Source: a virus. Taken from it: DNA of 61,315 nt. Below the pieces are notes generated by a model that worked only from the letters and a program-made list of their open reading frames with translations, did no database searches and had not been told where the DNA came from. A program made the position numbers and the translations under genes. Every line of letters begins with the position of its first letter. The first letter of the stretch is position 1. Shown piece after piece: positions 31,920-39,663 of the stretch. The DNA is taken from IMG/VR virus record IMGVR_UViG_3300035665_000037, positions 1-61,315 of that record, one strand, 5' to 3'.

Positions 31920-32110
31920 CAGAAATAATAATCAGAGGACACGAGATCGACCGAAGGGTTGAGGTCCACATCGAAGGTGAGTTGAAGGACATCGTAACCA
32001 CGTTGGCGGCAGCCATTATGAACGATCAAAATTTTGGGACCTTGATCATCACGGCCCTTGCGTTTCTTGCAGAGGAGAAAACAAAATTTCCTGACATCAA
32101 TCCCAACTAA
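31916..32110 (+). CDS. small early protein of unknown function
   Basis: This 64-residue protein begins MTEIIIRGHEIDRRVEVHIE and continues with GELKDIVTTLAAAIMNDQNF and a hydrophobic helix TLIITALAFLAEEKTKFPDI. It looks like a small beta-alpha protein with a possible hydrophobic face; it is not clearly a membrane protein. It is coupled to the preceding gene by an ATGA overlap. Function unknown. Confidence 0.58.
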   Translation: MTEIIIRGHEIDRRVEVHIEGELKDIVTTLAAAIMNDQNFGTLIITALAFLAEEKTKFPDINPN

Positions 32111-32111
32111 A

Positions 32112-32264
32112 ATGAAAGAGAGAATAAAGATCCTCATGGAGTTTTTTTACTTCATATTTATTGCGACACCAATCTTTGTGATCGTGATCAGTAGCGTGTA
32201 TATCTTTTTCTTTTTCTATGATTGTTACAACCTTATAAAAAAGTTATATGCAAAAGTTTTTTAA
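32112..32264 (+). CDS. 50-residue single-segment membrane protein
   Basis: MKERIKILMEFFYFIFIATP begins a long hydrophobic region (YFIFIATPIFVIVISSVYIF then FFFYD), followed by a basic C-terminal tail (CYNLIKKLYAKVF). It starts one base after the previous stop and overlaps the next gene by 17 bases. A single-pass membrane peptide of this size could act like a small envelope-active or exclusion protein; no specific evidence exists. Confidence 0.58.
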   Translation: MKERIKILMEFFYFIFIATPIFVIVISSVYIFFFFYDCYNLIKKLYAKVF

Positions 32265-32544
32265 ATCACCGGACGGAATGTATTACATGGACGTATCAAG
32301 TAAGGCGTTCGTTATCTATGACACCAAGATCTTTGATCTGTATGCGGTATGGCAGAAGGAAGGAACGACCTACCGGATACCAATCACAGAGAGATCGGAT
32401 ATTCAGGTGGCCTTCGACTACCAAAAATACGTGTGCATTGAGGTCCCCTACCAATGCCAATGCAATGTGGATAAGTGGGCAGAAGCGGACAAGATACTCC
32501 ATAACGGATACATCTACGTAAGATACTCAGATATTAAACCATAA
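32248..32544 (+). CDS. last gene of the early array, unknown function
   Basis: This 98-residue protein starts MQKFFKSPDGMYYMDVSSKA, with a beta-rich core (FVIYDTKIFDLYAVWQKEGT, YRIPITERSDIQVAFDYQKY) and CQCNVDKWAEADKILHNGYI near the end. It has three Cys, two in CQC. It closes the array before the palindrome and promoter at 32.56-32.64 kb. The family is not recognised. Confidence 0.6.
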   Translation: MQKFFKSPDGMYYMDVSSKAFVIYDTKIFDLYAVWQKEGTTYRIPITERSDIQVAFDYQKYVCIEVPYQCQCNVDKWAEADKILHNGYIYVRYSDIKP

Positions 32545-32559
32545 TTATACATGTTCACA

Positions 32560-32582
32560 TATCATAAACCTTGTTTATGATA
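32560..32582. promoter_or_regulatory. 23-base dyad upstream of the replication promoter
   Basis: TATCATAAAC and GTTTATGATA form perfect 10-base arms around CTT. The dyad ends 28 bases before the TTTG box of the promoter at 32611 and lies in the 121-base gap after the early array. It lacks a T-run, so it is more likely an operator or activator site than a terminator. Confidence 0.6.
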
Positions 32583-32610
32583 GTATTCATAGGGAAAATG
32601 TGTAAAAAAA

Positions 32611-32643
32611 TTTGACGAGTATTGAACATATTCACTATCTTTG
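32611..32643 (+). promoter_or_regulatory. strong Bacteroidetes-type promoter of the replication module
   Basis: TTTG (32611-32614), 21 bases of spacing and TATCTTTG (32636-32643) match the TTTG-N19-21-TAnnTTTG consensus completely. The start of transcription is expected about 7 bases later, leaving a short A/T-rich leader (AATTAAATCAAATCAAATGA) before the ATG at 32666. It would drive the recombination and replication genes. Confidence 0.8.
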
Positions 32644-32665
32644 ACGTCCAATTAAATCAAATCAA

Positions 32666-32968
32666 ATGAAAGTTGACATCTTTAATCAGTATGTGGAAAG
32701 AGTTACAGAACTCTTTGGAATAAACAAGGAAAAATTATTCTCTAAAACAAAGGAGAGAGAACTCGTTGACGCAAGATACTTACTCTACTATCTATGCTAC
32801 AAGCGTCCAATGGGATTGAATTACATTCAGAAATACATGGCCGACAATGGCTACGAGATCAAGCATTCTACATTGATCTACGGAATTGGCAATGTTGAGA
32901 AACGTGTCAAGGAAGATGCTGACTATATGCAAATAGTCAAGGATATTCAGAAAGCAGTATTCATTTAA
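32666..32968 (+). CDS. DnaA domain IV-like DNA-binding protein (first copy)
   Basis: This 100-residue protein has VERVTELFGINKEKLFSKTK followed by ERELVDARYLLYYLCYKRPM, LNYIQKYMADNGYEIKHSTL and IYGIGNVEKRV. The order 'ar-yLcy... l..I..y....... kHsTliyG...ve' corresponds to the C-terminal helix-turn-helix domain of DnaA, where the recognition motif is DHTTVLHA; here it is KHSTLIYG. The AAA+ domain is absent. It is the first gene after the strong promoter and could mark or occupy an origin. A second such protein lies at 39136-39663. Confidence 0.7.
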   Translation: MKVDIFNQYVERVTELFGINKEKLFSKTKERELVDARYLLYYLCYKRPMGLNYIQKYMADNGYEIKHSTLIYGIGNVEKRVKEDADYMQIVKDIQKAVFI

Positions 32969-32988
32969 TCACTTATAAACCTACAATT

Positions 32989-33645
32989 ATGTCAGAAAAA
33001 AAACTGACGGTCTTCGAGAGACTGTCAAGCATCAACGTCAATGACCATGTCGAAAAGAAGGACGGCCTCACTTATTTATCGTGGGCTTGGGCATGGTCTG
33101 TAACCAAGAAGGAATGCCCGGACGCATCCTACACTATTCTTCCAACCGATTACGATGAGGACTTGGGATTCATGTGCCACACTTCCGTAACCATCGAAGG
33201 ACAGACACTTGAGATGTGGCTGCCGGTAATGGATGGGAAGAACAAGAGCATGAAGAAGAAGGCTTACTCCTATTCAACAAAGTATGGGGACAAGAGTGTC
33301 GAGGCCGCTACAACCTTTGACATCAACAAAACCATGATGCGTTGTCTTGTTAAGAACCTTGCCATGTTTGGACTTGGGATCTACATCTATGCAGGAGAAG
33401 ATCTTCCTGAATCTGAATCTCAGGAGAAAGCGAAGGCACCTGCAACTCCACCGGCTGCAGCCCAACCAAAGAAAACAGAGGGAGACTTGATCGAACTCAA
33501 GAAGGGTACAGATAATTGGAACAATGTAGTCAAGTATGTTACGGCCAACAAGGCTCAAGGCATTGAGGCTATTGGTAAGCAGCTAACTCGTAAGTATAAA
33601 ATTTCACCGGCACTTAAAAAAGAAATAGCAGAACTATGCAAGTAA
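32989..33645 (+). CDS. DUF1071/Rad52-type single-strand annealing protein
   Basis: This 218-residue protein has the DUF1071 start VEKKDGLTYLSWAWAWSVTK with ECPDASYTILP, then FMCHTSVTIEGQTLEMWLPV, and ATTFDINKTMMRCLVKNLAM ending in a FGLGIYIYAGEDLPE segment. A flexible Pro/Ala-rich linker (about 150-165) leads to a C-terminal helical extension. DUF1071 proteins belong to the Rad52-like annealing superfamily and pair complementary single strands during phage recombination. The exonuclease that follows overlaps by 10 bases, the usual partner arrangement. Confidence 0.82.
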   Translation: MSEKKLTVFERLSSINVNDHVEKKDGLTYLSWAWAWSVTKKECPDASYTILPTDYDEDLGFMCHTSVTIEGQTLEMWLPVMDGKNKSMKKKAYSYSTKYGDKSVEAATTFDINKTMMRCLVKNLAMFGLGIYIYAGEDLPESESQEKAKAPATPPAAAQPKKTEGDLIELKKGTDNWNNVVKYVTANKAQGIEAIGKQLTRKYKISPALKKEIAELCK

Positions 33646-34367
33646 TTGATAAACTACGAGATGACCACGAGTATTATCGTGGCATTGGGAAGAACTACCT
33701 TTCCAACTCTGACATCGGAGCATTGTTAACCAACCCCAAATCCTTCAGGGAAGAAAGGGAGGACAATAAAAGTTTTGCTGAAGGTAGACTCTTTCATCAG
33801 TTGATCTTGGAACCTGAAAAGGTTGACAAGGTCGTAAGTGTGGACGTCAGCACCCGGAACACAAAGGAGTATAAGGCTTTTTGTGCGGATAACAACCTTG
33901 ATTTTGCTCTCTTAACCAAAGAGGTAGAGGAGATCCATAAACTTGTGGGTGTGATCAAAGCCAACATTGTATTCTACGATGACATCTACCGGGAAGGTAA
34001 CGTGTACGAGGAGCCGGCCATTGGTACCATCAAGGGTATGCAATGGAAGGGTAAAGCGGACATCATTACTCCTGACTATATTATTGACCTGAAGACTACT
34101 TCGGACATCAACAAGTTCAAGTGGTCAGCCAAAGCGTATAACTACGATTCGCAGTGCTACATCTACGAGCAGTTGTTCGGTAAGCCCTTGTACTTCTACG
34201 TGATCGACAAGGAGACGGCGCAGCTTGGTGTATTCAGACCATCAGAAAACTTTGTTACCAATGGCGAAGCGAAGGTTGAGAGAGCCATTCAGGTATACGA
34301 AAAATACTTCGGGCCGAGTGCTACGGAGGACATAGACAATCATTTTATTAACGAAACATTAGATTAA
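33636..34367 (+). CDS. PD-(D/E)XK exonuclease, RecE/DUF3799-like
   Basis: This 243-residue protein is a phage recombination exonuclease. YLSNSDIGALLTNPKSFREE and AEGRLFHQLILEPEKVDK are the N-terminal signatures. The catalytic core is GTIKGMQWKGKADIITPDYI with IDLKTT: Asp in KGKADI, and Asp-Leu-Lys for the second acidic residue and Lys. YDSQCYIYEQLFG supplies the later Gln/Tyr motif. It would resect double-stranded ends to 3' overhangs for the annealing protein. The genes before and after are recombination partners. Confidence 0.85.
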   Translation: MQVIDKLRDDHEYYRGIGKNYLSNSDIGALLTNPKSFREEREDNKSFAEGRLFHQLILEPEKVDKVVSVDVSTRNTKEYKAFCADNNLDFALLTKEVEEIHKLVGVIKANIVFYDDIYREGNVYEEPAIGTIKGMQWKGKADIITPDYIIDLKTTSDINKFKWSAKAYNYDSQCYIYEQLFGKPLYFYVIDKETAQLGVFRPSENFVTNGEAKVERAIQVYEKYFGPSATEDIDNHFINETLD

Positions 34368-34369
34368 TC

Positions 34370-34654
34370 ATGGAAAATCAAGAACGCATCTTTGCAGACG
34401 GCTTTATCTTCAAACGTAATGAGAAAGCCCCCGAGTTTGTAATCGGAAGTATTTCAGTAAAGGTTGACGAGGCCATCACCTTTCTCAAGAACAACGAGAA
34501 GAAGGGATGGGTGAACCTTCAGATCAAGAAGGGACGCAGTGGAAACCCTTACATAGAGCTTGACACCTTTGAACCGAAGGCGAAGACTGAGGCCAAGCCT
34601 AAAGAGGCACCGGCTCCGGAACCGGAGGAAGAAGATGGTGATCTACCGTTTTAA
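34370..34654 (+). CDS. mini single-strand-binding-like protein with SSB C-terminal tip
   Basis: This 94-residue protein begins MENQERIFADGFIFKRNEKA and has PEFVIGSISVKVDEAITFLK and WVNLQIKKGRSGNPYIELDT. The 'eKaPeFV.G.i.vkv..f..fl' type is common in aquatic phages. The last third is a Lys/Pro/Glu linker that ends EEEDGDLPF, almost the same as the acidic C-terminal tip (DDDIPF) by which bacterial SSB recruits its partners. So it probably binds single-stranded DNA and recruits repair or primase proteins. It follows the exonuclease by 2 bases and precedes a terminator. Confidence 0.72.
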   Translation: MENQERIFADGFIFKRNEKAPEFVIGSISVKVDEAITFLKNNEKKGWVNLQIKKGRSGNPYIELDTFEPKAKTEAKPKEAPAPEPEEEDGDLPF

Positions 34655-34674
34655 GTCCCATAGCTAATCGAATG

Positions 34675-34700
34675 GGGGGTTTCTACCCCCTTTCTTTTTC
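34675..34700 (+). terminator. intrinsic terminator
   Basis: GGGGGT (34675-34680), TTCT loop, ACCCCC (34685-34690), then TTTCTTTTTC. The stem and T-rich tail are a good intrinsic terminator, 20 bases after the mini-SSB stop codon. It separates the recombination genes from the primase-helicase. Confidence 0.75.
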
Positions 34701-34708
34701 TGTCAGCA

Positions 34709-34867
34709 ATGTCGTTTTTATCCTTCCCTATCTCTCTATATATATTTTATATATTATTATTATTCTATAGAATATAGAGTAAAGTTAAAATTGACATAAT
34801 CGACATCGACTTAATAATCAATTAGTTAGACGACATATTTTCGACATAACCTTGACATTTATGACAT
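34709..34867. promoter_or_regulatory. A/T-rich CGACAT-repeat block, copy 2 (candidate origin or operator)
   Basis: This block holds ATGTCG (34709-34714), TGACAT (34792-34797), CGACAT (34801-34806, 34831-34836 and 34842-34847) and TGACAT (34853-34858 and 34862-34867), the last overlapping the primase start, next to a TATATATTTTATATATTATT run (34737-34756). It shares 24 bases with copy 1 at 25677 (23 identical) and a second conserved string (AATCAAxTAGTTAGA) at matching distance. Iterons, A/T-rich DNA and the adjacent primase-helicase gene suggest an origin. A repressor-operator is the alternative. Confidence 0.62.
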
Positions 34868-37275
34868 ACAATATAACAATCTTCCAAAACATCAAGGAGA
34901 CAAGCACTCCCTTCTTCAGGGACGTAAGGGTAATCCTTGATAGGATTAAGGAAGGAGCAACGAAGGAGCTTGTAAAAAAGATCCGCTTAGAGAAGAAGAA
35001 GCCTGAGAGGAACGAACTGAAGAAACAACTCCCGGCTATCTGCTTTAGCGGTACGTTCAATAAGAGGGCCGATACTGCCCTGATTGAGCATAGTGGACTA
35101 ATATGCTTGGACTTTGACGGATACGTCAAACAGAAGGAGCTATTGCAGGATAAAGAAAATCTGAGTAAGAACAAGTATGTATACTCAGTATTCATCTCCC
35201 CTTCAGGCAATGGCCTGAAAGTGTTGGTCAAGATCCCGGCCGATGCCGAGAACCATACCAACTACTTCAATAGCCTTGAAAAGTATTTCAACTCCCCTTA
35301 CTTTGACAAGACTTCCAAGAACCTAAGCAGGGTATGCTACGAGTCTTACGACCCGTTGATCTACGTCAACGAGAACTCCTCGATATGGGATACCATTGAG
35401 GAGCCTGAGTATACGGAGGTGAATAAGCTACGGGACCAAGCTACCATACCCATCACCGATGAGAATAAGATCGTTGAGATCCTTGTCAAGTGGTGGCAGA
35501 AGAAGTACCCGATGACAGAAGGACAACGCAATCAGAACTGCTTTGTCTTGGCAATGGCGTTCAATGACTTCGGGATCAACAAGAGTTTAGCGAGTTACGT
35601 ATTGAACCAATACGCTACTGCCGACTTCCCGATCAAAGAGATTCAGAGGACTATTGACTCTGCTTATCAGAACACGTCTAATTTTGGTACAAAATACTAC
35701 GAGGATGAGGAGAGAGTGAATCAGATCAAGGCAAAGCTAAGACGTGGCGTATCAAAAAAAGAGGTGCGTATCCAACTGCAGGACTCCAACTTGGATACAG
35801 ACACGATAGAAGCGGTGCTTGCGAAGGTCGAGGAGGAGAACGCCAAACAGACCTTTTGGAGCAAGAACGACAAGGGAGTCATAAGGATAATACACATTCA
35901 GTTTAAGCAGTTCCTTGAGGACTCAGGGTTCTATAAGTATTGCCCGGAGGGTGGGAAGAACTATGTATTCGTGAAGGTTACGAACAACCTGATCGACCAT
36001 ACATCAGAGAAAGAAATCAAGGACTTCGTCCTGAACCACCTGCTTGAGCTTGATGACATTCAGGTATACAACTACTTCGCTGACAATACCCGGTTCTTCA
36101 AGGAGGAGTTCTTATCAATGCTATCAACGATTGAGATCTACTTCATTGAGGATACCAAAGATGCAGCGTACTTGTACTACAAAAACTGTGCGGTGCAGAT
36201 AACAAAGGATGAGGTCAAGCCGATCGACTACCTTGATCTTGGAGGATACGTTTGGAAGGACCACGTGATAGATCGTAATCTTACTATGTGCGAGATCACA
36301 AGTAGATGTGATTACAAGCGGTTCATTCGTAACATCTGCGGTGATGATGACGGAAGGGTATCAAGCATGGAGAGTACCATTGGGTTCCTGCTGCATGGGT
36401 ATAAGAACCTATCCTTCTGTCCGGCCGTGATCCTGAATGACGAGGTCATCAGCGACAACCCGGAGGGTGGAACCGGTAAGGGACTATTCATGAATGCTCT
36501 ATCCAAGATGAAGAAGGTGGTAACGATTGACGGCAAGAGCTTCACCTTTGAAAGAAGCTTCGCTTATCAGTTGGTGTCTGCCGACACGCAGATTCTTGTG
36601 TTCGATGACGTCAAGAAACACTTTGACTTCGAGCGACTCTTCAGCGTAGTGACCGAAGGTCTCACGCTCGAGAAGAAGAACAAGGATGCCATCAAGATAC
36701 CATTCAGTAAGAGTCCTAAGATTGCGATCACTACCAACTATGCCATCAAAGGATCGGGCAACTCATTCGCAAGACGTAAGTGGGAGTTGGAGCTACATCA
36801 ATACTACTCGAAAGCGTACACGCCACTCGATGAGTTCGGTAAGTTGATGTTCGGGGATTGGAGCGATGATGATTGGTGCGAGTTCGACAATTACATGATC
36901 GGATGCCTGAAGGGATACCTGAGAACCGGACTTGTGAAGAGTAAGTTTGTCAACCTTAAGATCAGACAACTGAGTGCAGAGACTACGCATGACTTCATTG
37001 AATGGTGCGGACTTGTTGATGGGCAGCCACGCAACACGGCACTTGAGGTAGGAGTAAGACTCTACAAGAATGAATTGTACAACGACTTCATCAGCGAGTA
37101 TCCTGACTATGGACCGAAGGCAAAGATGACTATCAGCAGAACCAAGTTTTACAAGTGGTTAGTTTCATACGGACTATTCAAAGAAGGTATCATCCCGGAG
37201 GAAGGAAGAGATCTCAATGGCCGGTGGATAATTATTCACAGAAAGAAACAGGAAGATGCAGATAGTGGAGCGTAG
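34861..37275 (+). CDS. primase-helicase with BT4734/VirE-like N-terminus
   Basis: This 804-residue protein combines a primase-type N-terminal domain with a helicase. Residues about 35-135 (ICFSGTFNKRADTALIEHSG, LICLDFDGY, VFISPSGNGLKVLVKI) match the BT4734/VirE N-terminal fold, a primase relative. About 195-275 is a helical primase C-terminal region. The ATPase has Walker A EGGTGKG near residue 537 and Walker B QILVFDDV near 577, like SF3/DUF5906 helicases. I set the start at the ATG at 34861; a TTG nine bases earlier is possible. It should open and prime the phage origin. The next gene overlaps by 20 bases. Confidence 0.82.
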   Translation: MTYNITIFQNIKETSTPFFRDVRVILDRIKEGATKELVKKIRLEKKKPERNELKKQLPAICFSGTFNKRADTALIEHSGLICLDFDGYVKQKELLQDKENLSKNKYVYSVFISPSGNGLKVLVKIPADAENHTNYFNSLEKYFNSPYFDKTSKNLSRVCYESYDPLIYVNENSSIWDTIEEPEYTEVNKLRDQATIPITDENKIVEILVKWWQKKYPMTEGQRNQNCFVLAMAFNDFGINKSLASYVLNQYATADFPIKEIQRTIDSAYQNTSNFGTKYYEDEERVNQIKAKLRRGVSKKEVRIQLQDSNLDTDTIEAVLAKVEEENAKQTFWSKNDKGVIRIIHIQFKQFLEDSGFYKYCPEGGKNYVFVKVTNNLIDHTSEKEIKDFVLNHLLELDDIQVYNYFADNTRFFKEEFLSMLSTIEIYFIEDTKDAAYLYYKNCAVQITKDEVKPIDYLDLGGYVWKDHVIDRNLTMCEITSRCDYKRFIRNICGDDDGRVSSMESTIGFLLHGYKNLSFCPAVILNDEVISDNPEGGTGKGLFMNALSKMKKVVTIDGKSFTFERSFAYQLVSADTQILVFDDVKKHFDFERLFSVVTEGLTLEKKNKDAIKIPFSKSPKIAITTNYAIKGSGNSFARRKWELELHQYYSKAYTPLDEFGKLMFGDWSDDDWCEFDNYMIGCLKGYLRTGLVKSKFVNLKIRQLSAETTHDFIEWCGLVDGQPRNTALEVGVRLYKNELYNDFISEYPDYGPKAKMTISRTKFYKWLVSYGLFKEGIIPEEGRDLNGRWIIIHRKKQEDADSGA

Positions 37276-38710
37276 GCCCGGATACTCTGACTACTCAATG
37301 TTTAAATACTGCGAGTTGTTATGCAGGGTTATGGGTCAAATGAAAGAAGTAAAGACGGGAAGAGGAAAGAGTATCGAGACAAGCTTTGTATACAAGTACA
37401 AGGATGCTCCCGATATTCTTCCTCGACTTCAAAAGAGTAGGGACTATTACAAAAGTTTACACGAACAAAAAGGAAGGCAGGTGGAATTTAGAGACTATCA
37501 AAAAGATATAATCAATTCAGGATCCACGATCCTAAGAGCGCATGGGTTTCTTTACTTGGCAATGGAGGTAAGAACCGGCAAGACGCTAACAAGTCTTGGA
37601 ATTGCCGAGTCTGTCATGGCTGAGCATGTGTTATTCGTAACCAAGAAGAAGGCCATAAGTAGCATTGAGGAAGACTATGCTATGTTTCAGCCATCATACA
37701 AGATGACAATCATTAACTATGAGAGCCTTCATCATGTGATGGATGATGAGATATGGGACCTGATCATTCTTGATGAGGCACATGGCTTGGGAGCTTTCGC
37801 TAAGCCAAGCGAGAGGGCTATCATGGTTAAGGATCTTATTGATAAGTGTAGACCAATGGTGATACTGCTTAGCGGTACGCCTACTCCGGAGAGCTACTCT
37901 CAGATGTACCATCAGGTGTATGGCATACCGGGCAATCCATTCAGTAGATACAAAACTTTCTACAAGTTTGCAGAGGATCATGTTAAGGTAACGAAGAAGA
38001 AGATCAATGGCCTATATGTGAATGACTATAGCGGTGGCAGGGAATCAATCCTTGAGGCAATGAAACCATATACGATCAACTATTCTCAGCAGGAAGCAGG
38101 GTTCGTTACTCAGGTAACTGAAGAGATACTTGAGGTAGATTTAAAAGAAAGTACGAAGGCACTGATCAAGAAGTTGCAGAAGGAGTTGGTTGTGGAGGGG
38201 AAGGAAGAGACTATTCTTGCTGACACACCGGCCAAACTAATGATGAAGGTGCATCAACTTTGTAGTGGGACTATCAAGTTTGAGAGTGGTAATAGCATGG
38301 TGCTTGATACGAGTAAGGCTGAGTTCATCAAAGAATACTTTGCCGGATGCAAGATTGGAATCTTCTATAAGTTTAAGGAAGAGTTGTCTGCGCTTAAACA
38401 AGTATTCGGAGATAGCTTATGCACTGAGCTTAGTCAGTTTGAGAATGGAGATAAGCATATAGCTTTGCAGATAGTTAGTGGAAGAGAAGGAATTAGTTTG
38501 CGCCAAGCAGACTACTTAGTCTACTACAACATTGATTTCAGTGCCACGAGTTATTGGCAAAGTAAAGACAGGATGACTACCAAAGAACGTGCATTCAATC
38601 ATGTGTATTGGGTGTTCAGTAAGGGAGGCATTGAGTATGACATCTACAAGGCTGTAACTAAAAAGAAAGACTATACTGTTAACCATTTTAAAAAAGACTT
38701 TTACTTATGA
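37256..38710 (+). CDS. SF2 (SNF2/DEAD-like) helicase
   Basis: This 484-residue protein has the SF2 motifs: MEVRTGKTLTS (Walker A, near residue 104), LIILDEAHGLGAF (DEAH, near 171), LLSGTPTPESYSQMYHQVYG (motif III, near 206), and in the second RecA domain QIVSGREGISLRQADYLVYY and SYWQSKDRMTTKERAFNHVY (motifs V and VI). Such phage helicases remodel replication or recombination intermediates. The N-terminal 90 residues (including SDYSMFKYCELLCRVMGQMK) have no recognised motif. It overlaps the primase gene by 20 bases. Confidence 0.85.
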   Translation: MQIVERRPGYSDYSMFKYCELLCRVMGQMKEVKTGRGKSIETSFVYKYKDAPDILPRLQKSRDYYKSLHEQKGRQVEFRDYQKDIINSGSTILRAHGFLYLAMEVRTGKTLTSLGIAESVMAEHVLFVTKKKAISSIEEDYAMFQPSYKMTIINYESLHHVMDDEIWDLIILDEAHGLGAFAKPSERAIMVKDLIDKCRPMVILLSGTPTPESYSQMYHQVYGIPGNPFSRYKTFYKFAEDHVKVTKKKINGLYVNDYSGGRESILEAMKPYTINYSQQEAGFVTQVTEEILEVDLKESTKALIKKLQKELVVEGKEETILADTPAKLMMKVHQLCSGTIKFESGNSMVLDTSKAEFIKEYFAGCKIGIFYKFKEELSALKQVFGDSLCTELSQFENGDKHIALQIVSGREGISLRQADYLVYYNIDFSATSYWQSKDRMTTKERAFNHVYWVFSKGGIEYDIYKAVTKKKDYTVNHFKKDFYL

Positions 38711-38907
38711 AACAACAATCATGGTACAAGATTACCAATCAAGGTGAGTTCCTAAGAAAGGAAACCATATCTGATGAACCACTCGAAGAAGTCGTAACGA
38801 TACACGCAGCTTTCTTTAAGAAGCCGGCACACAAACAACGCTTCGTACTTCGCCTACTGATATGGTGGAGTGTTAAGCATTACTTTAAAATACTATTTAA
38901 GAAGTGA
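38707..38907 (+). CDS. small basic protein of unknown function
   Basis: This 66-residue protein begins MKQQSWYKITNQGEFLRKET and ends in an amphipathic basic and aromatic stretch (RFVLRLLIWWSVKHYFKILF then KK), which may contact the membrane. It overlaps the helicase stop and the nuclease start by 4 bases each, so it is a translated link in the operon. Function unknown. Confidence 0.55.
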   Translation: MKQQSWYKITNQGEFLRKETISDEPLEEVVTIHAAFFKKPAHKQRFVLRLLIWWSVKHYFKILFKK

Positions 38908-39152
38908 CCGAACAACAGATACAGAGTAAATTAATTAAAGAGCTTGAGAAGAAGGGATACTATGTAATCAAGTTGGTGAAGACCAATAAGAATGGCATCC
39001 CGGATCTTATAGCTATCCCTCCGGGATCTGACGTTGAGTTCATCGAGGTTAAGCGTCCGGATGGTAAGTTATCAAAGCTTCAAGAGTACAGAATAAAAGA
39101 GTTAATTAAACACGGAGTGAAAGCAATTATATATTATGGAGACAAAGAGTGA
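38904..39152 (+). CDS. VRR-NUC domain nuclease
   Basis: This 82-residue protein is a stand-alone VRR-NUC nuclease: SKLIKELEKKGYYVIKLVKT, then the catalytic GIPDLIAIPPGSDVEFIEVK (Asp, Glu and Lys of the PD-(D/E)XK core) and RPDGKLSKLQEYRIKELIKH. Stand-alone phage VRR-NUC proteins cut branched structures such as Holliday junctions. It starts at GTG (38904), overlapping the upstream TGA; no ATG is available in frame near this place. It overlaps the next gene by 17 bases. Confidence 0.85.
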   Translation: MTEQQIQSKLIKELEKKGYYVIKLVKTNKNGIPDLIAIPPGSDVEFIEVKRPDGKLSKLQEYRIKELIKHGVKAIIYYGDKE

Positions 39153-39663
39153 TTTTGATTTTGTTAAGCAAGTTGTTGAGATGGTAATGGGATATGGCAT
39201 CTTTGACAACAATAGAAAGCGTAGAGTCGTAGAGACACGCATGATGTTTGGCCTTCTTATGGTTGAACTTAATTATCCATTGACACAGATAGGAGAGTTT
39301 ATGGATAAAGATCATACAACAGTGATACACTATAAACGCACAATGCGTGGGCTACTCGACACCGACAATGAGATGCTAAGACGCTATCTAAAGTGTAAGG
39401 AGATCATCATTTCTGAGAAACAACCCGTAAATTTATTATCTGATGAAGACTTTAAGGTAAGATCAATAAGACTTCAGAATCAGGTTGATGTACTGAGAAT
39501 AGAAAAGCAGTTGCTTCAAGAAGAAATAAGTGTGCTTGAATCTAAGATTGAATTGATGGAAGATAAAAGACTTACTAAGATATTCGAGCTCATTAAAGAC
39601 AATACACCTATTGGTAATGAGCTTATTGTTGAACGCAAAACAAGAAAGATGTTCGATGACTGA
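39136..39663 (+). CDS. DnaA domain IV-like protein with coiled coil (second copy)
   Basis: This 175-residue protein has RRVVETRMMFGLLMVELNYP, then LTQIGEFMDKDHTTVIHYKR, a near-exact DnaA domain IV recognition motif (DHTTVLHA). A second half (about 95-160) is a long charged coiled coil (IRLQNQVDVLRIEKQLLQEE), ending in VERKTRKMFDD. The AAA+ domain is absent. It may bind host DnaA boxes and form multimers through its coiled coil, interfering with the host origin or serving the phage's own. The gene overlaps the VRR-NUC gene by 17 bases. Confidence 0.75.
   Translation: METKSDFDFVKQVVEMVMGYGIFDNNRKRRVVETRMMFGLLMVELNYPLTQIGEFMDKDHTTVIHYKRTMRGLLDTDNEMLRRYLKCKEIIISEKQPVNLLSDEDFKVRSIRLQNQVDVLRIEKQLLQEEISVLESKIELMEDKRLTKIFELIKDNTPIGNELIVERKTRKMFDD

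Noticed and set aside
34852-34860. TTG at 34852 as start of the primase-helicase
   Set aside because: An in-frame ATG lies three codons later, and the TTG lies in the CGACAT/TGACAT repeats. The ATG is more likely.
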